DNA of 64,000 nt, taken from NCBI RefSeq assembly GCF_040049275.1, contig NZ_JBDZDT010000003.1, positions 620,001 through 684,000 of the forward strand, in the 5' to 3' direction. The stretch's first letter is position 1. The number at the start of each line of letters is the position of its first letter. Below the pieces are notes generated by a model. The model did no database searches and had not been told where the DNA came from. It saw only the letters and a list, made by a program, of their open reading frames with translations. This document shows positions 40,486 through 50,850 of this stretch, one piece after another. Position numbers and translations under genes: made by a program. Origin of the DNA: Aquabacter sp040049275 (GTDB lineage: Bacteria > Pseudomonadota > Alphaproteobacteria > Rhizobiales > Xanthobacteraceae).

Positions 40486-41298
40486 TTATTTGGCTTGCGC
40501 CTGAAGCACCGGCTCCAGCGAGGCCACCGTCTGGCGCCGCGCGCGCAGGCCGAGGGGCTCGTCAGAGGCCACATCAAGGGAAATGAAACGGGCGAAGACG
40601 AAGGTCTTCCCCTCCTTTTCGGCCCAGCCCACGAACCAGCCGATGGGCCGGCCGCGGTCCAGCGTGCCGTCGGCAAGCCTGAGGAAGCCCGTGCCGGTCT
40701 TGCCGTAGAGCTCATAGCCGGCCGGCTCTTCCGGCTGGCGCAGCAGCGTGATGGTGCGGCCCACCGCCTCCGGGCTCACGCGCAACTCGCCGTTCAGCAT
40801 CTTGCGCAGGAAGTCCACCTGCTCGCGCGGCGAGATGACGAGGGATGAGGACAGCCAGGAACGGGTCAGCCCGTCATCCTTGCCCGGCAGGCCGGAGAGG
40901 TTCTCATTGCCGTAGGCGAAGGACTTCACATAGGCGGAGAAGCGCTCCATGCCGAGCTTCCGCGTCAGCACCTGGGAGTACCAGAGGACGGAATTCTTCA
41001 TCCAGCTCTGCGGCGTCTGCGGGCCGGCCCACAGATCCTTCTGAGGCCCCTCGCCTTCGGAGAGGCCGGGTTCGGTGGTGAAGACGGGCTCGCTCGCGCT
41101 TTTCAGGATGCCGCTGTCATAGCCCATGAGGGCGAGGGCGATCTTGAAGGTGGAGGCGGGCGAGTGACGCGAGGCGCACAGCCCCTGCTTCGCCGCCACG
41201 CGGGCGGTTTTCAGCTCGGTGACAAGGAAGCAATCCTCGGCAGCGCTGGCGGGATGGGCGAGGAGGAGTGGTAGAAGAAGAGCAACGAGCGCCGACAA
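40486..41298 (-). CDS. Class D (OXA-type) beta-lactamase
   Basis: Serine beta-lactamase, periplasmic. All class D landmarks are present: nucleophile motif Ser49-Thr-Phe-Lys52 (PASTFKIAL), Ser103-Val-Leu (KNSVLW), Tyr129-Gly-Asn (YGN), Lys200-Thr-Gly (YGKTGTGF) and IGWFVGW. The signal peptide is LVALLLPLLLAHPASAAED. No ATG is close: I propose the TTG at 41298, with GGGAG about 10 nt upstream, giving 270 aa. The frame's ATG at 41487 would force translation through a dispersed repeat. Active-site completeness suggests a working enzyme. Confidence 0.85.
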   Translation of the reverse strand: MSALVALLLPLLLAHPASAAEDCFLVTELKTARVAAKQGLCASRHSPASTFKIALALMGYDSGILKSASEPVFTTEPGLSEGEGPQKDLWAGPQTPQSWMKNSVLWYSQVLTRKLGMERFSAYVKSFAYGNENLSGLPGKDDGLTRSWLSSSLVISPREQVDFLRKMLNGELRVSPEAVGRTITLLRQPEEPAGYELYGKTGTGFLRLADGTLDRGRPIGWFVGWAEKEGKTFVFARFISLDVASDEPLGLRARRQTVASLEPVLQAQAK

Positions 41299-41309
41299 GC
41301 GCCGCGAAC

Positions 41310-41436
41310 TCCCTCCCCCCTTGCGGGGGAGGGTTGGGGAGGGGGGTGATAAGGCTGCCGCCCGGAGCAACCTGCTTTCAGCGAGCGGAAAGGGGGTCAC
41401 CCCCCTCCCTAGCCCTCCTCCGCAAGAGGGGAGGGA
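41310..41436. repeat. Pair of inverted 39-nt GC-rich repeats upstream of the beta-lactamase
   Basis: 41310-41348 and 41398-41436 are inverted copies differing at 4 of 39 positions, with 49 nt between them. Each itself holds a small hairpin (CCCTCCCC.TTGCGG.GGAGGG). Related to the short units at 48, 4730 and 9303. It fills the gap between panB and the beta-lactamase. Confidence 0.75.
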
Positions 41437-41483
41437 ATGGAGTGGCACGTGGGACGAGGGTTTGCGCCTCCCCGTCACCTCGC

Positions 41484-42308
41484 TCACGCCTTCGCCTTCG
41501 GCGCATAGGTGTGCTCGGGGCCGGGGAAGGTGCGGGCGCGCACCTCCTCGGCATAGCGCGCCACGGCATCCTCGATGGCGGGGCCGAGATTGGCGTACTT
41601 CTTCACGAATTTCGGCACGCGCGCGCCGAGGCCCAGCATGTCCTCCAGCACCAGCACCTGGCCGTCACAGGCCGGGCTGCCACCGATGCCGATGGTGGGC
41701 GGCGCCACTTCCTGCGTGATGCGGCGGGCCAAAGGCTCGGCCACCGCCTCCACTACGATGGAAAAGGCGCCGGCATCGGCGATGGCCTGGGCGTCCTTCA
41801 GGATCTCCGCCGCTTCCGCATCGTCGCGCCCGCGGGCCTTGAAGGAGCCGAGCGTGTTGATGGCCTGAGGGGTCAGGCCCACATGGCCCATGACCGGGAT
41901 GCCGCGATCCACCAGGAAGCGCACGGTCTCGGCCATGCGCACGCCGCCTTCCAGCTTCACCGCGCCGGCGCCGGTCTCCTTCAGAACGCGGGTGGCGGTG
42001 TGGAACGCCTCCACCGGGCTCGCCTCGTAGCTGCCGAAGGGCAGGTCCACGGTGATGAGCGCGCGCTTGGTGCCGCGCACCACGGCGCGGCCGTGCACGA
42101 TCATCATCTCCACGGTGACCGGAACGGTGGTCTCAAGGCCGTGCATCACCATGCCGAGGCTGTCGCCCACCAGGATCACGTCCACATGGCGGTCCAGGAG
42201 CTGGGCCGTATGGGCATGGTAGGAGGTGAGGCTGACAATGGGATCGCCGCCCTTGCGGGCGCGGATTTCAGGCGCCGTGATGCGGCGGGCCTCGGCTTGG
42301 ATCGACAT
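41484..42308 (-). CDS. panB: Ketopantoate hydroxymethyltransferase
   Basis: First committed step of pantothenate synthesis. The 274-aa protein has IVSLTSYHAHTAQLLD, VDVILVGDSLGMV (Mg-binding Asp), KLEGG and VMGHVGLTPQ, the conserved PanB motifs. Single cytoplasmic enzyme; its usual partner panC is not adjacent. Confidence 0.95.
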   Translation of the reverse strand: MSIQAEARRITAPEIRARKGGDPIVSLTSYHAHTAQLLDRHVDVILVGDSLGMVMHGLETTVPVTVEMMIVHGRAVVRGTKRALITVDLPFGSYEASPVEAFHTATRVLKETGAGAVKLEGGVRMAETVRFLVDRGIPVMGHVGLTPQAINTLGSFKARGRDDAEAAEILKDAQAIADAGAFSIVVEAVAEPLARRITQEVAPPTIGIGGSPACDGQVLVLEDMLGLGARVPKFVKKYANLGPAIEDAVARYAEEVRARTFPGPEHTYAPKAKA

Positions 42309-42369
42309 GACGCTTTCCTCAGATGTTGTCTTGATCGGCTCTTAGGGCCGCTTCGTCCAGGGCCGGTCG

Positions 42370-42936
42370 TCACATCACGGGGACACCGACCACATAAGGA
42401 TGGAACAGGAAGGCGAGGACCCCGTAGAGGACGAGCCCGCCCACCACCGCCAGCACATTCCCGCCATAGCCCTTGGGCGCCACCGGCGGCGGCGGGTTGC
42501 GGCGCTTCATGGAGATGCGGTCATAGACCGCCCAGGCCAGCACGGCGATAAACAGCGTCATGGAGGCCACATCGCCATTGGCGAGGAGATGGGCGAGCGC
42601 CCAGGTCTTGATCGCCACCAGCATGGGATGCTTCAGCCGGCTCCGGATATGGCTCGGCACATAGGTCGCCACGATGGCGATGCAGGCGAACACCATCAGA
42701 AGGAGCGTCAGGTGGCGCAGCGCCAAGGGCGGGTCCCACAGCACCGCGGGGCCGGCGGCGCGCCACAGGGCGTAGCCATAGGCAGTGAGCAGAAGGCCAC
42801 TCACGGCCAGCAGCGAATAGAAGCCCTTATAGGCTCCCTCCCCCAGCTTCCCGATGAGCGTCGCACGGAAATCCCTGAGGCTCGTCACCACATGGATGCC
42901 GAGGAACACCACCAGGCCCAGCAGCATCATGGCCAT
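42370..42936 (-). CDS. NnrU-family membrane protein
   Basis: A 188-aa protein with five or six helices. LGLVVFLGIHVVTSLRDFRATLIGKLGEGAYKGFY matches the NnrU opening (given here in part only as a motif region, residues ~5-40), and SRLKHPMLVAIKTWALAHLLANGD is the family's conserved loop. NnrU is linked to denitrification in some species, but no nitrogen-oxide genes are nearby; many non-denitrifiers carry it. Start at 42936 or six nt further in. Confidence 0.85.
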   Translation of the reverse strand: MAMMLLGLVVFLGIHVVTSLRDFRATLIGKLGEGAYKGFYSLLAVSGLLLTAYGYALWRAAGPAVLWDPPLALRHLTLLLMVFACIAIVATYVPSHIRSRLKHPMLVAIKTWALAHLLANGDVASMTLFIAVLAWAVYDRISMKRRNPPPPVAPKGYGGNVLAVVGGLVLYGVLAFLFHPYVVGVPVM

Positions 42937-43043
42937 GATTCTTGCCCATCCCCTTTGCGGCGCAACACAGCAGCGGCGGGACTTTAGACCATGTCCAGCA
43001 AAAGTCGACTGGCATCTGCCGCTGGGGCTAAGATATAAGCCAT

Positions 43044-43057
43044 TGATATACATATCA
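43044..43057. promoter_or_regulatory. AT-rich palindrome between the NnrU-like gene and guaB
   Basis: TGATAT-AC-ATATCA, in an AT-rich patch about 105 nt upstream of the NnrU-like start. The half-site spacing does not fit the FNR/NnrR box. Possibly the promoter/operator of the membrane protein gene. Confidence 0.3.
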
Positions 43058-43260
43058 TTATTTTAGATGCGCCAGTTCAGGCGCGCCGGCGCATCGCCCC
43101 CCTGCACTGGGCGCATGGCCGAAAGGCGCTCCGGGTCTTCTCTTCGTCGTATGCCCATGGTATGGGCCACCGCCAACTCGAAACGCGGACGGCGACTGGC
43201 GTCGTCGCGGGTTCGAAAGAGCCGCAGGCAGGATTTTCCGCCGCGGCGGAGGAGTTGGCG

Positions 43261-44775
<1,515 letters not shown>

Positions 44776-44919
44776 CGCCAGGATTTGACGCAACGGCCAA
44801 GCTGGAAAATCCTATCCCTCAAGGGAACCGGGCATAAACCCCCGCGTTCAACGCTGAAGCCCAAGGCCGCCCCTTGAAGGGCGGTCGGGCGAACCGAAGG
44901 GGCGAGGCGCGGTTCGGTC

Positions 44920-46614
44920 ATGAGCATGGGCGCCACTCCCCCTCGGGACCCACCTCTTCAAGGTGAAGGCAACGCGCTGGAACAGCGCGTGCGTGAGGGC
45001 ACGCACGCGCTCGATGCCGCCCATGTGCGTATCCGGGAAGAGGCGGCGGGGCGGGAGCGCGCCGAAACCCTCGGGTGGGAGAACGCCCAGCTCCTGCGCA
45101 TGCTGATCCAGGGCGTCACCGACTACGCCATCTTCATGCTGGACAAGGACGGCCAGGTTTCCACCTGGAATCCGGGCGCCGAGCGCATCAAGGGCTACAC
45201 CGCCGCCGAGATCATCGGCTCCCCCTATACCCGCTTCTACACGCCCGAGGACGTGGCGGCCGGCGAGCCTCAGCGGGCGCTGGCGGCCGCCGCGCGCGAG
45301 GGAAAGTATGAGAAGGAGGGCTGGCGCGTCCGCAAGGACGGGCAGCGCTTCTGGGCCCATATCGTGCTCGACGCGATCTATGACGAGAAGGGTGATCTCG
45401 CCGGCTACGCCAAGGTGACGCGGGACATCACCGAGCGGCGGCAGGCCCAGATCGACCTGCAGGAAGCCCGCGAGGCGCTGTTCCAATCCCAGAAGATGGA
45501 GGCGGTGGGCCAGCTCACCGCCGGCATCGCCCATGATTTCAACAATATGCTGGCGGGCGTCATCGGCTCGCTCGATCTGCTCCGCACCCGCATCAAGGCC
45601 GGGCGCTACGAGGAGGCGGACCGTTATGTGGAGACCGCCGTCGCCTCCGCCGAGCGCGCCGCCGCGCTGACCGCCCGGCTCCTCGCCTTCGGCCGCCGGC
45701 AGCCCCTGGACGTGAAGACGGTGGACGTCAACGGCGTGGTGACCTCCATGCAGGAGCTGCTCGGCCGCACCGTGGGCGAGCGCATCGCCATCGTCCTGAA
45801 TCTCGATCCCGATCTGCCGCCCACAGAAACCGACGCCCACCAGTTCGAGAATGCCATCCTAAACCTCGCCATCAACGCCCGCGACGCCATGGCCGAGGGC
45901 GGCACCCTGACGCTCACAACCCACATGACCGAGCGCGTGCCCGGCGCCTGGGCCGGCGCCGCCAACGGCCCGTTCGTGACGCTGGACGTGGAGGATACCG
46001 GCCACGGCATGCCTCCCGAAATCCTCTCCAAGGCGTTCGATCCTTTCTTCACCACCAAGCCGCTCGGCCAGGGCACCGGCCTCGGGCTCTCCATGATCTA
46101 CGGCTTCGCCAAGCAGACCCGCGGCCACCTGATCATGACCTCCGAGGTGGACAAGGGAACGAAGGTGTCGCTGCACCTGCCCCCCTCCTCGGGCGCGGCG
46201 GAGGCGGCAAGCCCCTCGCCGCCGCCCCGCACCAGGACGCAGGGACGCAACGGGGAGACCGTGCTGGTGGTGGAGGACGACCCCCTTGTGCGCATGCTGG
46301 TGCTCGACGTGGTACGGGAGCTTGGCTACCACGCCCTCTCCGCCGAGGACGGCATCGCCGCGATGGCGGTGCTGCAAGGCGGCGCGCGCGTCGACCTCAT
46401 GGTGAGCGATATTGGCCTGCCGGGCGGCCTGAACGGGCGGCAGCTCGCCGAATCGGTCCGCGTGCTTCGCCCGGACACGCCCATCCTGTTCATCACCGGC
46501 TATGCCGCTTCGGCCACGCGCGAGGGCTTTCTCGGCCCCGGCATGGACATGATGGTGAAGCCCTTCACCGTGGACGCATTGAGCGCCAAGATCCGCGCCT
46601 TGATGCCGAGGTGA
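44920..46614 (+). CDS. PAS hybrid histidine kinase with receiver domain
   Basis: A soluble 564-aa sensor: short coiled coil (residues ~15-60), PAS domain (about 62-172), HisKA-like dimerisation region with phospho-acceptor His205 (GIAHDFNNML), HATPase with NLAINARDAM, DTGHGMP and GTGLGLSM, then a C-terminal receiver with acidic pair E452/D453, phospho-acceptor Asp497 and Lys547. No transmembrane helix, so it reads an internal signal. No output response regulator is adjacent. It precedes a tct transporter operon by 217 nt, which hints at a regulatory link but does not prove it. Confidence 0.9.
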   Translation: MSMGATPPRDPPLQGEGNALEQRVREGTHALDAAHVRIREEAAGRERAETLGWENAQLLRMLIQGVTDYAIFMLDKDGQVSTWNPGAERIKGYTAAEIIGSPYTRFYTPEDVAAGEPQRALAAAAREGKYEKEGWRVRKDGQRFWAHIVLDAIYDEKGDLAGYAKVTRDITERRQAQIDLQEAREALFQSQKMEAVGQLTAGIAHDFNNMLAGVIGSLDLLRTRIKAGRYEEADRYVETAVASAERAAALTARLLAFGRRQPLDVKTVDVNGVVTSMQELLGRTVGERIAIVLNLDPDLPPTETDAHQFENAILNLAINARDAMAEGGTLTLTTHMTERVPGAWAGAANGPFVTLDVEDTGHGMPPEILSKAFDPFFTTKPLGQGTGLGLSMIYGFAKQTRGHLIMTSEVDKGTKVSLHLPPSSGAAEAASPSPPPRTRTQGRNGETVLVVEDDPLVRMLVLDVVRELGYHALSAEDGIAAMAVLQGGARVDLMVSDIGLPGGLNGRQLAESVRVLRPDTPILFITGYAASATREGFLGPGMDMMVKPFTVDALSAKIRALMPR

Positions 46615-46831
46615 TCCTGCACCGTCGTCAGGCCCGAGCTTGACGACATCGATGATCGAGAATGCCGGAGAGGCTTCGTGCCAATCCATTCCGCTACGTC
46701 ATGTTTTGAAGCCTATTTATTCGGCGGAATCATAGATTAGGATCAGTCCCGCGCGGCCGCCGACGCTGGCGCGGGACGCCAAATTCAACGACGCGGCCGC
46801 AAGGCCGGACACACCCGGGAAGGATTTGCCC

Positions 46832-47809
46832 ATGCTGACCCATATGCGGGCTCGCGTCCGTCCGCTTCTCCTGTGCGCGATCGCCGGCGCGGGGCTCACC
46901 CTCGCCGCCGCGGCGCAGGCGCAGGACCTGAAAATCATGGCCCCGGCCGCCCCCGGTGGAGGATGGGACCAGACCGCCCGTGCCATGCAGCAGGCGCTGG
47001 TTCAGTCCGGCGCCGCCCACAGCGTGCAGGTCTACAACGTCCCCGGTGCCGGCGGCACCATCGGCATCGCCCAGTTCGTCAATTCCGCCAAGGGTGATCC
47101 CAACCAGCTCATGGCCAGCGGCTATGTGATGGTGGGCGCCATCCTCACCAACAACGCGCCCGTCACCCTGGACAAGGTGATCCCCATCGCGCGGCTGGTG
47201 CAGGAGACCGACGCCATCGCGGTGCCGACCAACTCGCCGCTGAAGACGGTTAAGGACCTCGCGGAGCTGGTGAAGAAGGACCCCGCCAGGGTGACCTGGG
47301 CGGGCGGCTCGGCCGGCGGGCCGGACCATATCGCCGCCGCGCTCTTCACCCAGAAGGCGGGCGCCGACCCCACCAAGCTTAATTACATCCCCTTCTCCGG
47401 CGGCGGCGAGGCGCTGGCGGCCATCCTCGGCGGCAAGGTGACCGCGGGCATGTCCGGCCTCGGCGAGTTGGAGAGCCAGGTGAAGGCCGGCAAGCTCCGG
47501 CTCCTCGCCGTCACCCAGTCCGAGCGCGTGCCCGGCCTCGACGTGCCGACCCTGAAAGAGTCGGGCATCGACGTGGAGCTCGCCAACTGGCGCGCCGTCA
47601 TGGCGCCTCCCGGCCTCACCCCGGAGCAGGTGAAGGGCGTGTCCGCCATCATCGAGAAGATGGCCAAGTCGCAGGCCTGGGCCGATATCCTGAAGCAGAA
47701 GGGCTGGGATGACGCCTACCTCACGGGCGACGCCTTCGCGGCCTATCTGAAGGAAGAGAATGCCCGCACGGCGGAAATCCTGAAGTCCGTCGGCCTCATC
47801 AAGCAATAG
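46832..47809 (+). CDS. tctC: Tripartite tricarboxylate transporter receptor TctC
   Basis: Periplasmic Bug-family receptor, 325 aa, with a signal peptide (about residues 1-30, ending AAAAQAQD) and the mature start LKIMAPAAPGGGWDQTAR followed by NVPGAGGTIG. The ATG at 46832 is chosen because GGGAAGGA lies at proper distance; a TTG 6 nt upstream is too close. First of three tct genes. Confidence 0.93.
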   Translation: MLTHMRARVRPLLLCAIAGAGLTLAAAAQAQDLKIMAPAAPGGGWDQTARAMQQALVQSGAAHSVQVYNVPGAGGTIGIAQFVNSAKGDPNQLMASGYVMVGAILTNNAPVTLDKVIPIARLVQETDAIAVPTNSPLKTVKDLAELVKKDPARVTWAGGSAGGPDHIAAALFTQKAGADPTKLNYIPFSGGGEALAAILGGKVTAGMSGLGELESQVKAGKLRLLAVTQSERVPGLDVPTLKESGIDVELANWRAVMAPPGLTPEQVKGVSAIIEKMAKSQAWADILKQKGWDDAYLTGDAFAAYLKEENARTAEILKSVGLIKQ

Positions 47810-47831
47810 CACCCGCGCCGGGAGCCCTGCC

Positions 47832-48299
47832 GTGCAGATCAAGACCAAGCCGGACATCCCCGGCATGCTGGTTGCCGCCGGCCTCCTGGCGCTCGCTGGC
47901 CTCATCTGGTGGGATACGACGCGGCTCGCCCAGCGCGTCGTCTATGGCGTGGGGCCGGACGCCGCCCCCAAGGTGGTGGCCATCGGCCTCGCCCTTCTCG
48001 CCGTGGCCAACTTCGCCATGGCCCTGCGCGGAGCCCTTCCGGCGCGCAAGCGGGACGACTGGCGGCCGCTGGTGTTCATCGTCGGTGGCATGCTGGCGCT
48101 GATGGCGATCCTGTCGTTCGGCGGGGGCTATATCCTCGCCACCGCCGTCCTGTTCACGGCCACCGCCGCCGCCTTCGGCCGGCGCGCCATCGTGGCGGAC
48201 TTCATCATCGGCCTCGTGGTGGGCGTCGTCACCTATCTCCTGTTCGCCAAGCTGCTCACGCTGTCGCTGCCCGTGGGGCCGCTCGAATCCCTGATCTGA
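47832..48299 (+). CDS. tctB: Tripartite tricarboxylate transporter small subunit TctB
   Basis: A 155-aa protein with four hydrophobic helices, the small membrane subunit. Starts with GTG at 47832 (VQIKTKPDIPGM), with GGAG 8-11 nt upstream. Lies 22 nt after tctC and 10 nt before tctA. Confidence 0.9.
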   Translation: MQIKTKPDIPGMLVAAGLLALAGLIWWDTTRLAQRVVYGVGPDAAPKVVAIGLALLAVANFAMALRGALPARKRDDWRPLVFIVGGMLALMAILSFGGGYILATAVLFTATAAAFGRRAIVADFIIGLVVGVVTYLLFAKLLTLSLPVGPLESLI

Positions 48300-48309
48300 G
48301 GCGGCTGCC

Positions 48310-49809
48310 ATGGAAACATTCGACGCGCTTCTCCAGGGCCTCGTGGTCGCCGCCCAGCCGGGGAACCTCCTGTTCGCGCTCATCGGCGTGCTGCTCGGCA
48401 CGGCGGTGGGCGTGCTGCCGGGCATCGGGCCGGCGCTCACGGTCGCCCTGCTACTGCCGGTGACCTACAAGCTCGACCCCGCCGGCTCGCTCATCATGTT
48501 CGCGGGCATCTATTATGGCGGCATGTATGGCGGCTCCACCACCGCCATCCTCATCAACACGCCGGGCGAAAGCGCCTCCATGGCAACCGCCCTGGAAGGC
48601 TACCGCATGGCCCGCGCGGGCCGGGGGGCGCAGGCGCTCGCCACCGCTGCCATCGGCTCCTTCGTCGCCGGCACCATCGCCACGGTGGGTTTGACCTTCC
48701 TCGCCCCGTGGCTCGTGGACCTCGCGGTGCAGATGGGGCCGGAGGATTATTTTGCCCTCATGTGCGTCGCCTTCGTCACGGTCTCCGCGACCTTCGGCGA
48801 TTCCCCCGTGCGCGGTCTCACCAGCCTGTTCGTGGGCCTCACCATCGGCCTCATCGGCATCGACAAGCTCACCGGGCAGGCGCGCCTCACCTTCGGCATG
48901 CCGGAGTTGCTGGACGGCATCGATGTGACCACGCTGGCGGTGGGCCTCTTCGCCATCGGCGAGGCGCTCTATGTTGCCTCCACACGTATCCATGCGCAGG
49001 ACACGGTGGAAAGCGTGCGCGGCTCGCTGTGGATGAGCGCCGAGGATTGGGCGCGCTCCTGGAAGGCGTGGATCCGCGGCGCCTTCATCGGCTTTCCCAT
49101 CGGCGCCCTGCCGGCGGGCGGCGCGGAGATCCCGACCTTCCTGTCCTATTCGGTCGAGCGCAAGCTCTCCAAGCACCCGGAGCAATTCGGCCATGGCGCC
49201 ATCGAGGGCGTCGCGGGGCCGGAAGCGGCCAACAATGCCTCCGCCGCCGGAACCCTGGTGCCGCTCCTGACGCTGGGCCTGCCCACCTCCGCCACCGCCG
49301 CCATGATGCTGGCGGGCTTCCAGCAATATGGCCTGAACCCCGGCCCGCTGCTGTTCGCCGAGCAGCCGCAGCTGGTCTGGGGGCTGATCGCCAGCCTCTA
49401 TATCGCCAACGTCATGCTGCTGGTCCTGAACCTGCCGCTGGTGGGGCTGTGGGTCCGGCTCCTCGCCATCCCCCAGCCGTGGCTCTATGCGGGCATCCTG
49501 GTGTTCGCCACCATGGGCACCATCGTCGCCAAGGCCTCGGTGACGGAGCTGGGCATCCTCACTTTGTTTGGCCTCATGGGCTATCTGATGCGGCGCTTCG
49601 ACTACCCAATAGCGCCCGTGGTGGTGGGGCTGATCCTGGGGCCGATTGCGGAAACGCAGCTGCGCCGGGCGCTCTCCATCAGCCTGGGGGATCCCATGGT
49701 GCTGGTGACGAGCCCGGTGTCAGCCACGCTGCTGGGGCTGGCAGCGATCGCGCTCATCGCGCCATTCGTCATGAAGGGCCTCGACCGCTTCAAGGCGGCG
49801 GAGGATTGA
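48310..49809 (+). CDS. tctA: Tripartite tricarboxylate transporter large subunit TctA
   Basis: A 499-aa permease with about twelve helices. Typical motifs: LLGTAVGVLPGIGPALTVAL and GGMYGGSTTAILINTPGE near the start, repeated in the second half as GPEAANNASAAGTLVPLLTL and GLPTSATAAMMLAG. Uses the cation gradient to import a carboxylate delivered by TctC. The ligand is unknown. Confidence 0.95.
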   Translation: METFDALLQGLVVAAQPGNLLFALIGVLLGTAVGVLPGIGPALTVALLLPVTYKLDPAGSLIMFAGIYYGGMYGGSTTAILINTPGESASMATALEGYRMARAGRGAQALATAAIGSFVAGTIATVGLTFLAPWLVDLAVQMGPEDYFALMCVAFVTVSATFGDSPVRGLTSLFVGLTIGLIGIDKLTGQARLTFGMPELLDGIDVTTLAVGLFAIGEALYVASTRIHAQDTVESVRGSLWMSAEDWARSWKAWIRGAFIGFPIGALPAGGAEIPTFLSYSVERKLSKHPEQFGHGAIEGVAGPEAANNASAAGTLVPLLTLGLPTSATAAMMLAGFQQYGLNPGPLLFAEQPQLVWGLIASLYIANVMLLVLNLPLVGLWVRLLAIPQPWLYAGILVFATMGTIVAKASVTELGILTLFGLMGYLMRRFDYPIAPVVVGLILGPIAETQLRRALSISLGDPMVLVTSPVSATLLGLAAIALIAPFVMKGLDRFKAAED

Positions 49810-49823
49810 ACGCGCCTCATGGC

Positions 49824-49852
49824 GCCGTTGCGACGACTGCCGTCGCAACGGC
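49824..49852. terminator. Hairpin between convergent tctA and NmrA-like genes
   Basis: A perfect stem of about 12 bp (GCCGTTGCGACG and its complement) around the loop ACTGC, 15 nt after tctA. No T-run, but its place between convergent genes suggests a bidirectional transcript end. Confidence 0.55.
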
Positions 49853-49882
49853 CCGGGCATTCCACCGGAATAACCGCGGCGC

Positions 49883-50638
49883 TTATACGCGGACCGGGGA
49901 CGCGCTGAGCCAGTCGCCGAAGCGGGTCTGTCCCAGGCGCGGATTCTCGTCCGGCGTCAGCGATTTGTCGTTCAGCTCGGCGCCGAAATAGCGGGCTCGC
50001 ACGTCCGCGATGACCGCGCGCGTGTCCCCTTTGGCGGTGAGATACTGCCGGGCGATGGCATCCATGGGGATCAGCTCGGGGCCGGCCACCTCGATGGTTC
50101 CGTTCAATGGGGCGCCGGCCGCAAGATCGGCCAGCACGGCGGAGACGTCGTTGGCGGCGATGGGCTGGAAAAGAGCCGGCGACAGGCGGAAGGCATCGCC
50201 GTCCGCGCTCGACTGCACGATGGCGCCGACGAACTCGAAGAACTGGGTCGCCCGCAGGATCGTGTACGGGATCCCCGACTCCTTGATGAGGCTCTCCTGC
50301 GCCAGCTTGGCACGGAGATAGCCGCTGTCGGGATTGCGCTCGCTGCCGACCACCGACAGGGCGACGTGATGCCCGACGCCCGCGGCCGCTTCGGCGGCCA
50401 GCAGGTTCCGGCCGGAGGTCTGGAAGAACTCCAGCACGGCCTTGTCCTCGAAATTGGGCGAGTTCGCCACGTCCACGACCACCTGCGCGCCGGAGAGCGC
50501 TTCGGCCAGTCCCTCGCGGGTGATGGTGTTCACGCCCGAATTGGGCGACGCCGCGAGGACCTCATGGCCCAATGCTCGCAGCCGGTTCACAACGTTAGAG
50601 CCGATGAGGCCGCTCCCGCCGATGACCACGATCTTCAT
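49883..50638 (-). CDS. NmrA-like NAD(P)-binding protein
   Basis: A 251-aa atypical short-chain dehydrogenase/NmrA-type protein with the dinucleotide motif GGSGLIGSNVV right after the first strand (MKIVVIGG), VVDVANSPNF and the C-terminal half shared with NAD(P)H-binding isomerase-like enzymes. Substrate unknown; may be a redox sensor or reductase. Divergent from the CadC-like regulator, which may control it. Confidence 0.85.
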   Translation of the reverse strand: MKIVVIGGSGLIGSNVVNRLRALGHEVLAASPNSGVNTITREGLAEALSGAQVVVDVANSPNFEDKAVLEFFQTSGRNLLAAEAAAGVGHHVALSVVGSERNPDSGYLRAKLAQESLIKESGIPYTILRATQFFEFVGAIVQSSADGDAFRLSPALFQPIAANDVSAVLADLAAGAPLNGTIEVAGPELIPMDAIARQYLTAKGDTRAVIADVRARYFGAELNDKSLTPDENPRLGQTRFGDWLSASPVRV

Positions 50639-50850
50639 GTCCCGCTCCTCTGCCTGACCGCTGATCGCGCCAGTCACGATCCAGTGAGGGGAGGATGCAG
50701 GGAAGCCTGCGGGAAGACTTTGCCGGGGCCTTGGACGGTGCTTGAATTTCCCTTGGGTTTTCGTCCAAGCCGGTGCCATCCGGTGGCCGGGGATGCGCGG
50801 CATGCTATCAATCGCCGGCCCGCCAACGGACAGGGCCATGGAGCGCCGAC

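Noticed and set aside
43043..43058. FNR/NnrR box upstream of the NnrU-like gene
   Set aside because: Half-sites TTGAT and ATCAT are six bases apart rather than four, so the spacing does not fit; kept only as an unspecified palindrome.
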